NCBI RefSeq assembly: GCF_021134715.1
Contig: NC_060026.1
Span: 8,981,001-9,045,000, forward strand
Direction of reading: 5' to 3'
Length of the DNA stretch: 64,000 nt
Source: Daphnia pulex
Lineage: Eukaryota > Arthropoda > Branchiopoda > Diplostraca > Daphniidae
The number at the start of each line of letters is the position of its first letter. Position 1 is the stretch's first letter. Below are positions 53,495 to 64,000 of the stretch, piece by piece. The notes beneath the pieces were generated by a model, which saw only the letters and a list, made by a program, of their open reading frames with translations, ran no database searches and had not been told where the DNA came from. The position numbers were made by a program, and so were the translations under genes.

Positions 53495-53565
53495 GCATCG
53501 ATGGTTCAGTGGTAGAATGCTCGCCTGCCACGCGGGCGGCCCGGGTTCGATTCCCGGTCGATGCA
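53495..53565 (+). tRNA. tRNA-Gly-GCC: tRNA-Gly(GCC) copy 42
   Basis: Consensus, with the TAAA 5' flank variant shared with the next unit. Confidence 0.97.
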
Positions 53566-54141
53566 TTTTAATCACCATTGCCCAAGACAGATTGGTAGAA
53601 TCTACTCTATTGAGTTTAGTTTGCTGATATTCTTGCGCAGTGCGTATAAGGACGGTACTTAGTGGTTAGTGGTGGTTGAAGCAATCTCTTTAAGCGGACT
53701 CTTTTTTGTTTGCCAGATTGGTTTAGATTACTTAATCTTCCTTTGATCATACCAATTGGTGAATAAACCATTTGTAGGACAGAGAGGTACAAATTATATC
53801 CATCGCCAGACTCTGTGTTTGTATCGTGGAAACCCAAGATAGTTATCGGTTCAAACTCGTCGTGTTCCAACTGCTGTGGTAATCGACATTCAGACGCAAA
53901 TGTTCCCCCTTTTGTAAACTCACTTGGTTCTATGCTCTCCCATTCCAAAAACTGTAGTCCCGTGTAGATCTAAAGTCACATTTTGATAAAAAGAAAAAAA
54001 TACAGCTGACTAAGATTCAAATTGAATTAGGATACATGTGTGTTGAGATAACAAGATATAGAAAAAATGGTGATTAATGTTATTTGAACGTTGTATCCAT
54101 TTTAAAAGCCAAAACATACCTTCACAAGAAATATTTTTGCT

Positions 54142-54213
54142 TGATCTCGACGTGATTTGAACACGCAACCTCCTGATCTGGAGTCAGGCGCGCTACCGTT
54201 GCGCCACGAAATC
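54142..54213 (-). tRNA. tRNA-Trp-CCA: tRNA-Trp(CCA) copy 42
   Basis: Consensus. Confidence 0.97.
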
Positions 54214-54495
54214 TTGATTTTCCATGTAATTACTATCGTTATATTTTGGGAACTACGGTGTCTTTTATAAAGGAATAGATTCTGATGGTAAGATTGATTA
54301 TCACACGAACACATATAGTCTTTTGAAAGAGTCAGTCAGATTAGTCAGGTTATTTTTTTATATTTCTTTGGATCTTTTGATCGCCACAAGCCTTGATTTC
54401 CGTAATGAAAGCTAACAAGCTTAGGCATGATAGTCGGCTACAATAGATGGGTTGTCGTCGTGCAATTTGTATCAAGAAGTATACGTGAGGGTAAA

Positions 54496-54566
54496 GCATC
54501 GATGGTTCAGTGGTAGAATGCTCGCCTGCCACGCGGGCGGCCCGGGTTCGATTCCCGGTCGATGCA
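54496..54566 (+). tRNA. tRNA-Gly-GCC: tRNA-Gly(GCC) copy 43
   Basis: Consensus; near-identical unit to 53495. Confidence 0.97.
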
Positions 54567-55142
54567 TTTTAATCACCATTGCCCAAGACAGATTGGTAGA
54601 ATCTACTCTATTGAGTTTAGTTTGCTGATATTCTTGCGCAGTGCGTATAAGGACGGTACTTAGTGGTTAGTGGTGGTTGAAGCAATCTCTTTAAGCGGAC
54701 TCTTTTTTGTTTGCCAGATTGGTTTAGATTACTTAATCTTCCTTTGATCATACCAATTGGTGAATAAACCATTTGTAGGACAGAGAGGTACAAATTATAT
54801 CCATCGCCAGACTCTGTGTTTGTATCGTGGAAACCCAAGATAGTTATCGGTTCAAACTCGTCGTGTTCCAACTGCTGTGGTAATCGACATTCAGACGCAA
54901 ATGTTCCCCCTTTTGTAAACTCACTTGGTTCTATGCTCTCCCATTCCAAAAACTGTAGTCCCGTGTAGATCTAAAGTCACATTTTGATAAAAAGAAAAAA
55001 ATACAGCTGACTAAGATTCAAATTGAATTAGGATACATGTGTGTTGAGATAACAAGATATAGAAAAAATGGTGATTAATGTTATTTGAACGTTGTATCCA
55101 TTTTAAAAGCCAAAACATACCTTCACAAGAAATATTTTTGCT

Positions 55143-55214
55143 TGATCTCGACGTGATTTGAACACGCAACCTCCTGATCTGGAGTCAGGCGCGCTACCGT
55201 TGCGCCACGAAATC
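55143..55214 (-). tRNA. tRNA-Trp-CCA: tRNA-Trp(CCA) copy 43
   Basis: Consensus; flanks identical to the previous unit. Confidence 0.97.
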
Positions 55215-55496
55215 TTGATTTTCCATGTAATTACTATCGTTATATTTTGGGAACTACGGTGTCTTTTATAAAGGAATAGATTCTGATGGTAAGATTGATT
55301 ATCACACGAACACATATAGTCTTTTGAAAGAGTCAGTCAGATTAGTCAGGTTATTTTTTTATATTTCCTTGGATCTTTTGATCGCCACAAGCCTTGATTT
55401 CCGTAATGAAAGCTAACAAGCTTAGGCATGATAGTCGGCTACAATAGATGGGTTGTCGTCGTGCAATTTGTATCAAGAAGTATACGTGAGGGGCAA

Positions 55497-55566
55497 GCAT
55501 CGATGGTTCAGTGGTAGAATGCTTGCTGCCACGCGGGCGCCCCGGGATCGATTCTCGGTCGATGCA
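55497..55566 (+). pseudogene. tRNA-Gly pseudogene (70 nt), duplicate
   Basis: Carries the same deletion, B-box damage and TTT-only tail as 52495, so it was copied in a three-unit block after the damage arose. Confidence 0.75.
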
Positions 55567-56142
55567 TTTAAATCATCATTGCCCAAGACAGATTTGTAGA
55601 ATCTACTCTATTGAGTTTAGTTTGCTGATATTCTTGCGCAGTACGTATAAGGACGGTACTTAGTGGTTAGTTGTGGTTGAAGCAATCTCTTTAAGCGGAC
55701 TCTTTTTTGTTTGCCAGATTGGTTTAGATTACTTAATCTTCCTTTGATCATACCAATTGGCGAATAAACCATTTGTAGGACAGAGAGGTACAAGTTATAT
55801 CCATCGCCAGACTCTGTGTTTGTATCGTGGAAACCCAAGATAGTTATCGGTTGAAACTCGTCGTGTTCCAACTGCTGTGGTAATCGACATTCAGACGCAA
55901 ATGTTCCCCCTTTTGTAAACTCACTTGGTTCTATGCTCTCCCATTCCAAAAACTGTAGTCCCGTGTAGATCTAAAGTCACATTTTGATAAAAAGAAAAAA
56001 AAACAGCTGACTAAGATTCAAATTGAATTAGGATACATGTGTGTTGAGATAACAAGATATAGAAAAAATGGTGATTAATGTTATTTGAACGTTGTATCCA
56101 TTTTAAAAGCCTAAACATACCTTCACAAGAAATATTTTTGCT

Positions 56143-56214
56143 TGATCTCGACGTGATTTGAACACGCAACCTCCTGATCTGGAGTCAGGCGCGCTACCGT
56201 TGCGCCACGAAATC
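56143..56214 (-). tRNA. tRNA-Trp-CCA: tRNA-Trp(CCA) copy 44
   Basis: Consensus. Confidence 0.97.
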
Positions 56215-56496
56215 TTGATTTTCGATCTAATTACTATCGTTATATTTTGGGAACTACGGTGTCTTTTATAAAGGAATAGATTCTGATGGTAAGATTGATT
56301 ATCACACGAACACATATAGTCTTTTGAAAGAGTCAGTCAGATTAGTCAGGTTATTATTTTATATTTCCTTGGATCTTTTGATCGCCACAAGCCTTGATTT
56401 CCGTAATGAAAGCTAACAAGCTTAGGCATGATAGTCGGCTACAATAGATGGGTTGTCGTCGTGCAATTTGTATCAAGAAGTATACGTGAGGAACAA

Positions 56497-56567
56497 GCAT
56501 CGATGGTTCAGTGGTAGAATGCTCGCCTGCCACGCGGGCGGCCCGGGTTCGATTCCCGGTCGATGCA
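56497..56567 (+). tRNA. tRNA-Gly-GCC: tRNA-Gly(GCC) copy 45
   Basis: Consensus. Confidence 0.97.
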
Positions 56568-57144
56568 TTTTAATCAACATTGCCCAAGACAGATTGGTAG
56601 AATCTACTCCATTGAGTTTAGTTTGCTGATATTCTTGCGCAGTACGTATAAGGACGGTACTTAGTGGTTAGTGGTGGTTGAAGCAATCTCTTTAAGCGGA
56701 CTCTTTTTTGTTTGCCAGATTGGTTTAGATTACTTAATCTTCCTTTGATCATACCAATTGGCGAATAAACCATTTGTAGGACAGAGAGGTACAAGTTATA
56801 TCCATCGCCAGACTCTGTGTTTGTATCGTGGAAACCCAAGATAGTTATCGGTTCAAACTCGTCGTGTTCCAACTGCTGTGGTAATCGACATTCAGACGCA
56901 AATGTTCCCCCTTTTGTAAACTCACTTGGTTCTATGCTCTCCCATTCCAAGAACTGTAGTCCCGTGTAGATCTAAAGTCACATTTTGATAAAAAGAAAAA
57001 AAAAACAGCTGACTAAGATTCAAATTGAATTAGGATACATGTGTGTTGAGATAATAAGATATAGAAACAATGGTGAATAATGTTATTTGAACGTTGTATC
57101 CGTTTTAAGAGCCTAAACATAACTTCACAAGAAATATTTTTGCT

Positions 57145-57216
57145 TGATCTCGACGTGATTTGAACACGCAACCTCCTGATCTGGAGTCAGGCGCGCTACC
57201 GTTGCGCCACGAAATC
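57145..57216 (-). tRNA. tRNA-Trp-CCA: tRNA-Trp(CCA) copy 45
   Basis: Consensus body; the downstream T run is interrupted (CTCTT). Confidence 0.95.
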
Positions 57217-57498
57217 TTGATTTTCGATGTTATTACTATCGTTATATTTTGGGAACTACGGTGTATTTTATAAAGGAATAGATTCTGATGGTAAGATTGA
57301 TTATCACACGAACACATTTAGTCTTTTGAAAGAGTCAGTCAGATTAGTCAGGTTATTTTTTTATATTTCTTTGGATCTTTTGATCGCCACAAGCCTTGAT
57401 TTCCGTAATGAAAGCTAACAAGCTTAGGCATGATAGTCGGCTACAATAGATGGGTTGTCGTCGTGCAATTTGTATCAAGAAGTATACGTGAGGGTAAA

Positions 57499-57569
57499 GC
57501 ATCGATGGTTCAGTGGTAGAATGCTCGCCTGCCACGCGGGCGGCCCGGGTTCGATTCCCGGTCGATGCA
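57499..57569 (+). tRNA. tRNA-Gly-GCC: tRNA-Gly(GCC) copy 46
   Basis: Consensus. Confidence 0.97.
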
Positions 57570-58145
57570 TTTTAATCACCATTGCCCAAGACAGATTGGT
57601 AGAATCTACTCTATTGAGTTTAGTTTGCTGATATTCTTGCGCAGTGCGTATAAGGACGATACTTAGTGGTTAGTGGTGGTTGAAGCAATCTCTTTAAGCG
57701 GACTCTTTTTTGTTTGCCAGATTGGTTTAGATTACTTAATCTTCCTTTGATCATACCAATTGGTGAATAAACCATTTGTAGGACAGAGAGGTACAAATTA
57801 TATCCATCGCCAGACTCTGTGTTTGTATCGTGGAAACCCAAGATAGTTATCGGTTCAAACTCGTCGTGTTCCAACTGCTGTGGTAATCGACATTCAGACG
57901 CAAATGTTCCCCCTTTTGTAAACTCACTTGGTTCTATGCTCTCCCATTCCAAAAACTGTAGTCCCGTGTAGATCTAAAGTCACATTTTGATAAAAAGAAA
58001 AAAATACAGCTGACTAAGATTCAAATTGAATTAGGATACATGTGTGTTGAGATAACAAGATATAGAAAAAATGGTGATTAATGTTATTTGAACGTTGTAT
58101 CCATTTTAAAAGCCAAAACATACCTTCACAAGAAATATTTTTGCT

Positions 58146-58217
58146 TGATCTCGACGTGATTTGAACACGCAACCTCCTGATCTGGAGTCAGGCGCGCTAC
58201 CGTTGCGCCACGAAATC
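58146..58217 (-). tRNA. tRNA-Trp-CCA: tRNA-Trp(CCA) copy 46
   Basis: Consensus. Confidence 0.97.
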
Positions 58218-58499
58218 TTGATTTTCCATGTAATTACTATCGTTATATTTTGGGAACTACGGTGTCTTTTATAAAGGAATAGATTCTGATGGTAAGATTG
58301 ATTATCACACGAACACATATAGTCTTTTGAAAGAGTCAGTCAGATTAGTCAGGTTATTTTTTTATATTTCCTTGGATCTTTTGATCGCCACAAGCCTTGA
58401 TTTCCGTAATGAAAGCTAACAAGCTTAGGCATGATAGTCGGCTACAATAGATGGGTTGTCGTCGTGCAATTTGTATCAAGAAGTATACGTGAGGGGCAA

Positions 58500-58570
58500 G
58501 CATCGATGGTTCAGTGGTAGAATGCTCGCCTGCCACGCGGGCGGCCCGGGTTCGATTCCCGGTCGATGCA
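58500..58570 (+). tRNA. tRNA-Gly-GCC: tRNA-Gly(GCC) copy 47
   Basis: Consensus. Confidence 0.97.
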
Positions 58571-59147
58571 TTTTAATCACCATTGCCCAAGACAGATTGG
58601 TAGAATCTACTCTATTGAGTTTAGTTTGCTGATATTCTTGCGCAGTACGTATAAGGACGGTACTTAGTGGTTAGTGGTGGTTGAAGCAATCTCTTTAAGC
58701 GGACTCTTTTTTGTTTGCCAGATTGGTTTAGATTACTTAATCTTCCTTTGATCATACCAATTGGCGAATAAACCATTTGTAGGACAGAGAGGTACAAGTT
58801 ATATCCATCGCCAGACTCTGTGTTTGTATCGTGGAAACCCAAGATAGTTATCGGTTCAAACTCGTCGTGTTCCAACTGCTGTGGTAATCGACATTCAGAC
58901 GCAAATGTTCCCCCTTTTGTAAACTCACTTGGTTCTATGCTCTCCCATTCCAAAAACTGTAGTCCCGTGTAGATCTAAAGTCACATTTTGATAAAAAGAA
59001 AAAAAAAACAGCTGACTAAGATTCAAATTGAATCAGGATACATGTGTGTTGAGATAACAAGATATAGAAACAATGGTGATTAATGTTATTTGAACGTTGT
59101 ATCCGTTTTAAAAGCCTAAACATACCTTCACAAGAAATATTTTTGCT

Positions 59148-59219
59148 TGATCTCGATGTGATTTGAACCCGCAACCTCCTGATCTGAAGTCAGGCGCGCT
59201 ACCGTTGCGCCACGAAATC
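59148..59219 (-). tRNA. tRNA-Trp body with anticodon UCA (opal-reading)
   Basis: The anticodon loop on the - strand reads CTTCAGA, so bases 34-36 are TCA, which pairs with UGA and by wobble with UGG. The acceptor and anticodon stems are paired, A73 is kept, and TTTT lies downstream. The T stem GCGGG/CACAT has two mismatches, so stability may suffer. UCA is the normal tryptophan anticodon in animal mitochondria and in UGA-reassigned codes, but the body here is the array's nuclear type. Confidence 0.85.
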
Positions 59220-59501
59220 TTGATTTTCGATCTAATTACTATCGTTATATTTTGGGAACTACGGTGTCTTTTATAAAGGAATAGATTCTGATGGTAAGAT
59301 TGATTATCACACGAACACATTTAGTCTTTTGAAAGAGTCAGTCAGGTTAGTCAGGTTATTTTTTTATATTTCTTTGGATCTTTTGATCGCCACAAGCCTT
59401 GATTTCCGTAATGAAAGCTAACAAGCTTAGGCATGATAGTCGGCTACAATAGATGGGTTGTCGTCGTGCAATTTGTATCAAGAAGTATACGTGAGGGTCA
59501 A

Positions 59502-59572
59502 GCATCGATGGTTCAGTGGTAGAATGCTCGCCTGCCACGCGGGCGGCCCGGGTTCGATTCCCGGTCGATGCA
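59502..59572 (+). tRNA. tRNA-Gly-GCC: tRNA-Gly(GCC) copy 48
   Basis: Consensus body; the 3' flank reads TTTTACCC. Confidence 0.97.
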
Positions 59573-60137
59573 TTTTACCCACCTTTGCCCAAGACAGATT
59601 GGTAGAATCTACTCTATTGAGTTTAGTTTGCTGATATTCTTGCGCAGTGCGTATAAGGACGGTACTTAGTGGTTAGTGGTGGTTGAAGCAATCTCTTTAA
59701 GCGGACTCTTTTTTGTTTGCCAGATTGGTTTAGATTACTTAATCTTCCTTTGATCATACCAACTGCCGAATAAACCATTTGTAGGACAGAGAGGTACAAG
59801 TTATATCCATCGCCAGACTCTGTGTTTGTATCGTGGAAACCCAAGATAGTTATCGGTTCAAACTCGTCGTGTTCCAACTGCTGTGGTAATCGACATTCAG
59901 ACGCAAATGTTCCCCCTTTTGTAAACTCACTTGGTTCTATGCTCTCCCATTCCAAAAACTGTAGTCCCGTGTAGATCTAAAGTCACATTTTGATAAAAAG
60001 AAAAAAAACAGCTGACTAAGATTCAAATTGAATTAGGATACATGTGTGTTGAGATAACAAGATATTGAACCAATGGTGATTAATGTTATTTGAATGTTGT
60101 ATCTGTTCTATAAGCCCAAACATACCTTCACAAGAAA

Positions 60138-60201
60138 ACGTGATTTGAACACGCAACCTCCTGATCTGGAGTCAGGCGCGCTACCGTTGCGCCACGAAAT
60201 C
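60138..60201 (-). pseudogene. Truncated tRNA-Trp
   Basis: An 18-bp deletion removes the 3' side of the acceptor stem and the discriminator, so no mature tRNA can form. The anticodon arm (CCA) and both promoter boxes remain, so a short Pol III transcript is still possible. Confidence 0.9.
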
Positions 60202-60483
60202 TTTATTTTCGATGTAATTACTATCGTTATATTTTGGGAACTACGGTGTCTTTTATAAAGGAATAGATTCTGATGGTAAGATTGATTATCACACGAACAC
60301 ATTTAGTCTTTTGAAAGAGTCAGTCAGATTAGTCAGGTTATTTTTTTATATTTCCTTGGATCTTTTGATCGCCACAAGCCTTGATTTCCGTAATGAAAGC
60401 TAACAAGCTTAGGCATGATAGTCGGCTACAATAGATGGGTTGTCGTCGTGCAATTTGTATCAAGAAGTATACGTGAGGGGCAA

Positions 60484-60554
60484 GCATCGATGGTTCAGTG
60501 GTAGAATGCTCACCTGCCACGCGGGCGGCCCGGGTTCGATTCCCGGTCGATGCA
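60484..60554 (+). tRNA. tRNA-Gly-GCC: tRNA-Gly(GCC) copy 49
   Basis: Anticodon stem CTCAC/GCGGG has an A-C mismatch one pair from the loop; anticodon GCC is kept. Same in 62461. Confidence 0.85.
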
Positions 60555-61131
60555 TTTTAATCACCATTGCCCAAGACAGATTGGTAGAATCTACTCTATT
60601 GAGTTTAGTTTGCTGATATTCTTGCGCAGTACGTATAAGGACGGTACTTAGTGGTTAGTGGTGGTTGAAGCAATCTCTTTAAGCGGACTCTTTTTTGTTT
60701 GCCAGATTGGTTTAGATTAGTTAATCTTCCTTTGATCATACCAATTGGCGAATAAACCATTTGTAGGACAGAGAGGTACAAGTTATATCCATCGCCAGAC
60801 TCTGTGTTTGTATCGTGGAAACCCAAGATAGTTATCGGTTCAAACTCGTCGTGTTCCAACTGCTGTGGTAATCGACATTCAGACGCAAATGTTCCCCCTT
60901 TTGTAAACTCACTTGGTTCTATGCTCTCCCATTCCAAAAACTGTAGTCCCGTGTAGATCTAAAGTCACATTTTGATAAAAAGAAAAAAAAAACAGCTGAC
61001 TAAGATTCAAATTGAATTAGGATACATGTGTGTTGAGATAACAAGATATAGAAAAAATGGTGATTAATGTTATTTGAACGTTGTATCCATTTTAAAAGCC
61101 TAAACATACCTTCACAAGAAATATTTTTGCT

Positions 61132-61203
61132 TGATCTCGACGTGATTTGAACACGCAACCTCCTGATCTGGAGTCAGGCGCGCTACCGTTGCGCCACGAA
61201 ATC
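61132..61203 (-). tRNA. tRNA-Trp-CCA: tRNA-Trp(CCA) copy 49
   Basis: Consensus. Confidence 0.97.
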
Positions 61204-61485
61204 TTGATTTTCGATGTAATTACTATCGTTATATTTTGGGAACTACGGTGTCTTTTATAAAGGAATAGATTCTGATGGTAAGATTGATTATCACACGAAC
61301 ACATATAGTCTTTTGAAAGAGTCAGTCAGATTAGTCAGGTTATTTTTTTATATTTCTTTGGATCTTTTGATCGCCACAAGCCTTGATTTCCGTAATGAAA
61401 GCTAACAAGCTTAGGCATGATAGTCGGCTACAATAGATGGGTTGTCGTCGTGCAATTTGGATCAAGAAGTATACGTGAGGGGCAA

Positions 61486-61556
61486 GCATCGATGGTTCAG
61501 TGGTAGAATGCTCGCCTGCCACGCGGGCGGCCCGGGTTCGATTCCCGGTCGATGCA
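61486..61556 (+). tRNA. tRNA-Gly-GCC: tRNA-Gly(GCC) copy 50
   Basis: Consensus. Confidence 0.97.
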
Positions 61557-62114
61557 TTTTAATCACCATTGCCCAAGACAGATTGGTAGAATCTACTCTA
61601 TTGACTTTAGTTTGCTGATATTCTTGCGCAGTACGTATAAGGACGGTAGTTAGTGGTGGTTGAAGCAATCTCTTTAAGCGGACTCTTTTTTGTTTGCCAG
61701 ATTGGTTTAGATTACTTAATCTTCCTTTGATCATACCAACTGCCGAATAAACCATTTGTAGGACAGAGAGGTACAAGTTATATCCATCGCCAGACTCTGT
61801 GTTTGTATCGTGGAAACCCAAGATAGTTATCGGTTCAAACTCGTCGTGTTCCAACTGCTGTGGTAATCGACATTCAGACGCAAATGTTCCCCCTTTTGTA
61901 AACTCACTTGGTTCTATGCTCTCCCATTCCAAAAACTGTAGTCCCGTGTAGATCTAAAGTCACATTTTGATAAAAAGAAAAAAAACAGCTGACTAAGATT
62001 CAAATTGAATTAGGATACATGTGTGTTGAGATAACAAGATATTGAACCAATGGTGATTAATGTTATTTGAATGTTGTATCTGTTCTATAAGCCCAAACAT
62101 ACCTTCACAAGAAA

Positions 62115-62178
62115 ACGTGATTTGAACACGCAACCTCATGATCTGGAGTCAGGCGCGCTACCGTTGCGCCACGAAATC
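62115..62178 (-). pseudogene. Truncated tRNA-Trp, duplicate
   Basis: Same 18-bp deletion as 60138, plus an anticodon-stem mismatch (CCTGA/TCATG). Confidence 0.9.
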
Positions 62179-62460
62179 TTGATTTTCGATGTAATTACTA
62201 TCGTTATATTTTGGGAACTACGGTGTCTTTTATAAAGGAATAGATTCTGATGGTAAGATTGATTATCACACGAACACATTTAGTCTTTTGAAAGAGTCAG
62301 TCAGATTAGTCAGGTTATTTTTTTATATTTCCTTGGATCTTTTGATCGCCACAAGCCTTGATTTCCGTAATGAAAGCTAACAAGCTTAGGCATGATAGTC
62401 GGCTACAATAGATGGGTTGTCGTCGTGCAATTTGTATCAAGAAGTATACGTGAGGGGCAA

Positions 62461-62531
62461 GCATCGATGGTTCAGTGGTAGAATGCTCACCTGCCACGCG
62501 GGCGGCCCGGGTTCGATTCCCGGTCGATGCA
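62461..62531 (+). tRNA. tRNA-Gly-GCC: tRNA-Gly(GCC) copy 51
   Basis: CTCAC anticodon-stem mismatch as at 60484, two units away. Confidence 0.85.
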
Positions 62532-63108
62532 TTTTAATCACCATTGCCCAAGACAGATTGGTTAAATCTACTCTATTGAGTTTAGTTTGCTGATATTCTT
62601 GCGCAGTACGTATAAGGACGGTACTTAGTGGTTAGTGGTGGTTGAAGCAATCTCTTTAAGCGGACTCTTTTTTGTTTGCCAGATTGGTTTAGATTAGTTA
62701 ATCTTCCTTTGATCATACCAATTGGCGAATAAACCATTTGTAGGACAGAGAGGTACAAGTTATATCCATCGCCAGACTCTGTGTTTGTATCGTGGAAACC
62801 CAAGATAGTTATCGGTTCAAACTCGTCGTGTTCCAACTGCTGTGGTAATCGACATTCAGACGCAAATGTTCCCCCTTTTGTAAACTCACTTGGTTCTATG
62901 CTCTCCCATTCCAAAAACTGTAGTCCCGTGTAGATCTAAAGTCACATTTTGATAAAAAGAAAAAAAAAACAGCTGACTAAGATTCAAATTGAATTAGGAT
63001 ACATGTGTGTTGAGATAAAAAGATATAGAAACAATGGTGATTAATGTTATTTGAACGTTGAATCCGTTTTAAAAGCCTAAACATACCTTCACAAGAAATA
63101 TTTTTGCT

Positions 63109-63180
63109 TGATCTCAACGTGATTTGAACACGCAACCTCCTGATCTGGAGCCTGGCGCGCTACCGTTGCGCCACGAAATC
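63109..63180 (-). tRNA. tRNA-Trp-CCA: tRNA-Trp(CCA) copy 51
   Basis: Anticodon stem CCAGG/TCAGG has an A-A mismatch and a G-T pair at the loop end; pair 7-66 is a G-T wobble. Anticodon CCA is kept. Confidence 0.78.
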
Positions 63181-63462
63181 TTGGTTTTTGTTGTAATTAC
63201 TATCGTTATATTTTGGGAACTACGGTGTCTTTTATAAAGGAATAGATTCTGATGGTAAGATTGATTATCACACGAACACATTTAGTCTTTTGAAAGAGTC
63301 AGTCAGATTAGTCAGGTTATTTTTTTATATTTCCTTGGATCTTTTGATCGCCACAAGCCTTGATTTCCGTAATGAAAGCTAACAAGCTTAGGCATGATAG
63401 TCGGCTACAATAGATGGGTTGTCGTCTTGCAATTTGTATCAAGAAGTATACGTGAGGGGCAA

Positions 63463-63533
63463 GCATCGATGGTTCAGTGGTAGAATGCTCGCCTGCCACG
63501 CGGGCGGCCCGGGTTCGATTCCCGGTCGATGCA
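63463..63533 (+). tRNA. tRNA-Gly-GCC: tRNA-Gly(GCC) copy 52
   Basis: Consensus. Last Gly gene in the window. Confidence 0.97.
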
Positions 63534-64000
63534 TTTTAATCACCATTGCCCAAGACAGATTGGTAGAATCTACTCTAGTGAGTTTAGTTTGCTGATATTC
63601 TTGCGCAGTACGTATAAGGACGGTACTTAGTGGTTAGTGGTGGTTGGAGCAATCTCTTTAAGCGGACTCTTTTTTGTTTGCCAGATTGGTTTAGATTACT
63701 TAATCTTCCTTTGATCATACCAATTTGCGAATAAACCATTTGTAGGACAGAGAGGTACAAGTTATATCCATCGCCAGACTCTGTGTTTGTATCGTGGAAA
63801 CCCAAGATAGTTATCGGTTGAAACTCGTCGTGTTCCAACTGCTGTGGTAATCGACATTCAGACGCAAATGTTCCCCCTTTTGTAAACTCACTTGGTTCTA
63901 TGCTCTCCCATTCCAAAAACTGTAGTCCCGTGTAGATCTAAAGTCACATTTTGATAAAAAGAAAAAAAAGCAGCTGACTACAATTCAAATTGAATTAGGA

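Larger units (their letters stand above)
49080..64000. repeat. Tandem tRNA array, segment C (about 15 units, runs off the window)
   Basis: Restarts just upstream of a Trp gene and continues to the last base, which lies mid-unit in the A-rich/AT spacer. Contains clear multi-unit duplications: a three-unit block (52495 and 55497 share a deleted Gly copy, 3,002 bp apart) and a two-unit block (60138 and 62115 share a truncated Trp copy, 1,977 bp apart). Confidence 0.96.

Noticed and set aside
59148-59219. UCA anticodon as a selenocysteine tRNA
   Set aside because: tRNA-Sec is about 90 nt with a long acceptor and variable arm; this is a 72-nt Trp body.
1211-64000. Regular 1-kb repeats as a CRISPR array or rDNA/5S array
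   Set aside because: Unit length, near-identity of the whole unit and the presence of two tRNA genes rule out CRISPR. No 5S or large rRNA sequence is visible in the unit.

Overview
The window is eukaryotic nuclear DNA, AT-rich, and almost certainly from an invertebrate; an arthropod, perhaps a small crustacean such as Daphnia, fits best. The reasons are the Pol III-type tRNA genes, an env-bearing Ty3/Gypsy element of the kind common in arthropods, and the lack of any bacterial gene organisation. The species is inference.

Layout. 1-1210 is non-repetitive flank with several inverted repeats and no gene I can support. From 1211 to the right edge lies a tandem array of a unit of about 1.0 kb, seen about 52 times and running off the window. 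Each unit has a tRNA-Gly(GCC) gene on + and a tRNA-Trp(CCA) gene on -. The pair is divergently transcribed across a spacer of about 280 bp. Each unit also carries an exon-like protein-coding fragment on the - strand. I count 52 Gly copies (2 with a 1-nt anticodon-stem deletion) and 51 Trp copies (2 truncated). Two insertions split the array: a 9,669-bp env-bearing Ty3/Gypsy LTR element at 30246-39914, with identical LTRs and a 4-bp target duplication, and a 1.4-kb unidentified insertion at about 47680-49079 that contains a degenerate tRNA-like sequence.

How it works together. Units differ by scattered substitutions and by poly-A tract length. The same variants recur 1, 2, 3 or 6 units apart, so the array has evolved by unequal exchange of one-, two- and three-unit blocks. 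Most tRNA copies keep a clean cloverleaf and both internal promoter boxes. Several copies have changed anticodons: one Trp copy has CUA (amber), one Trp copy has UCA (opal), and three Gly copies have GUC (Asp). Other copies have lost invariant bases (C56, U55, U33) or the Trp discriminator A73. The array therefore looks like a large tRNA dosage locus that also accumulates altered-anticodon and decaying copies. The 110-codon open frame in every unit is probably a fossil exon: its differences between copies that I could read are mostly amino-acid-changing, and some copies are frameshifted.
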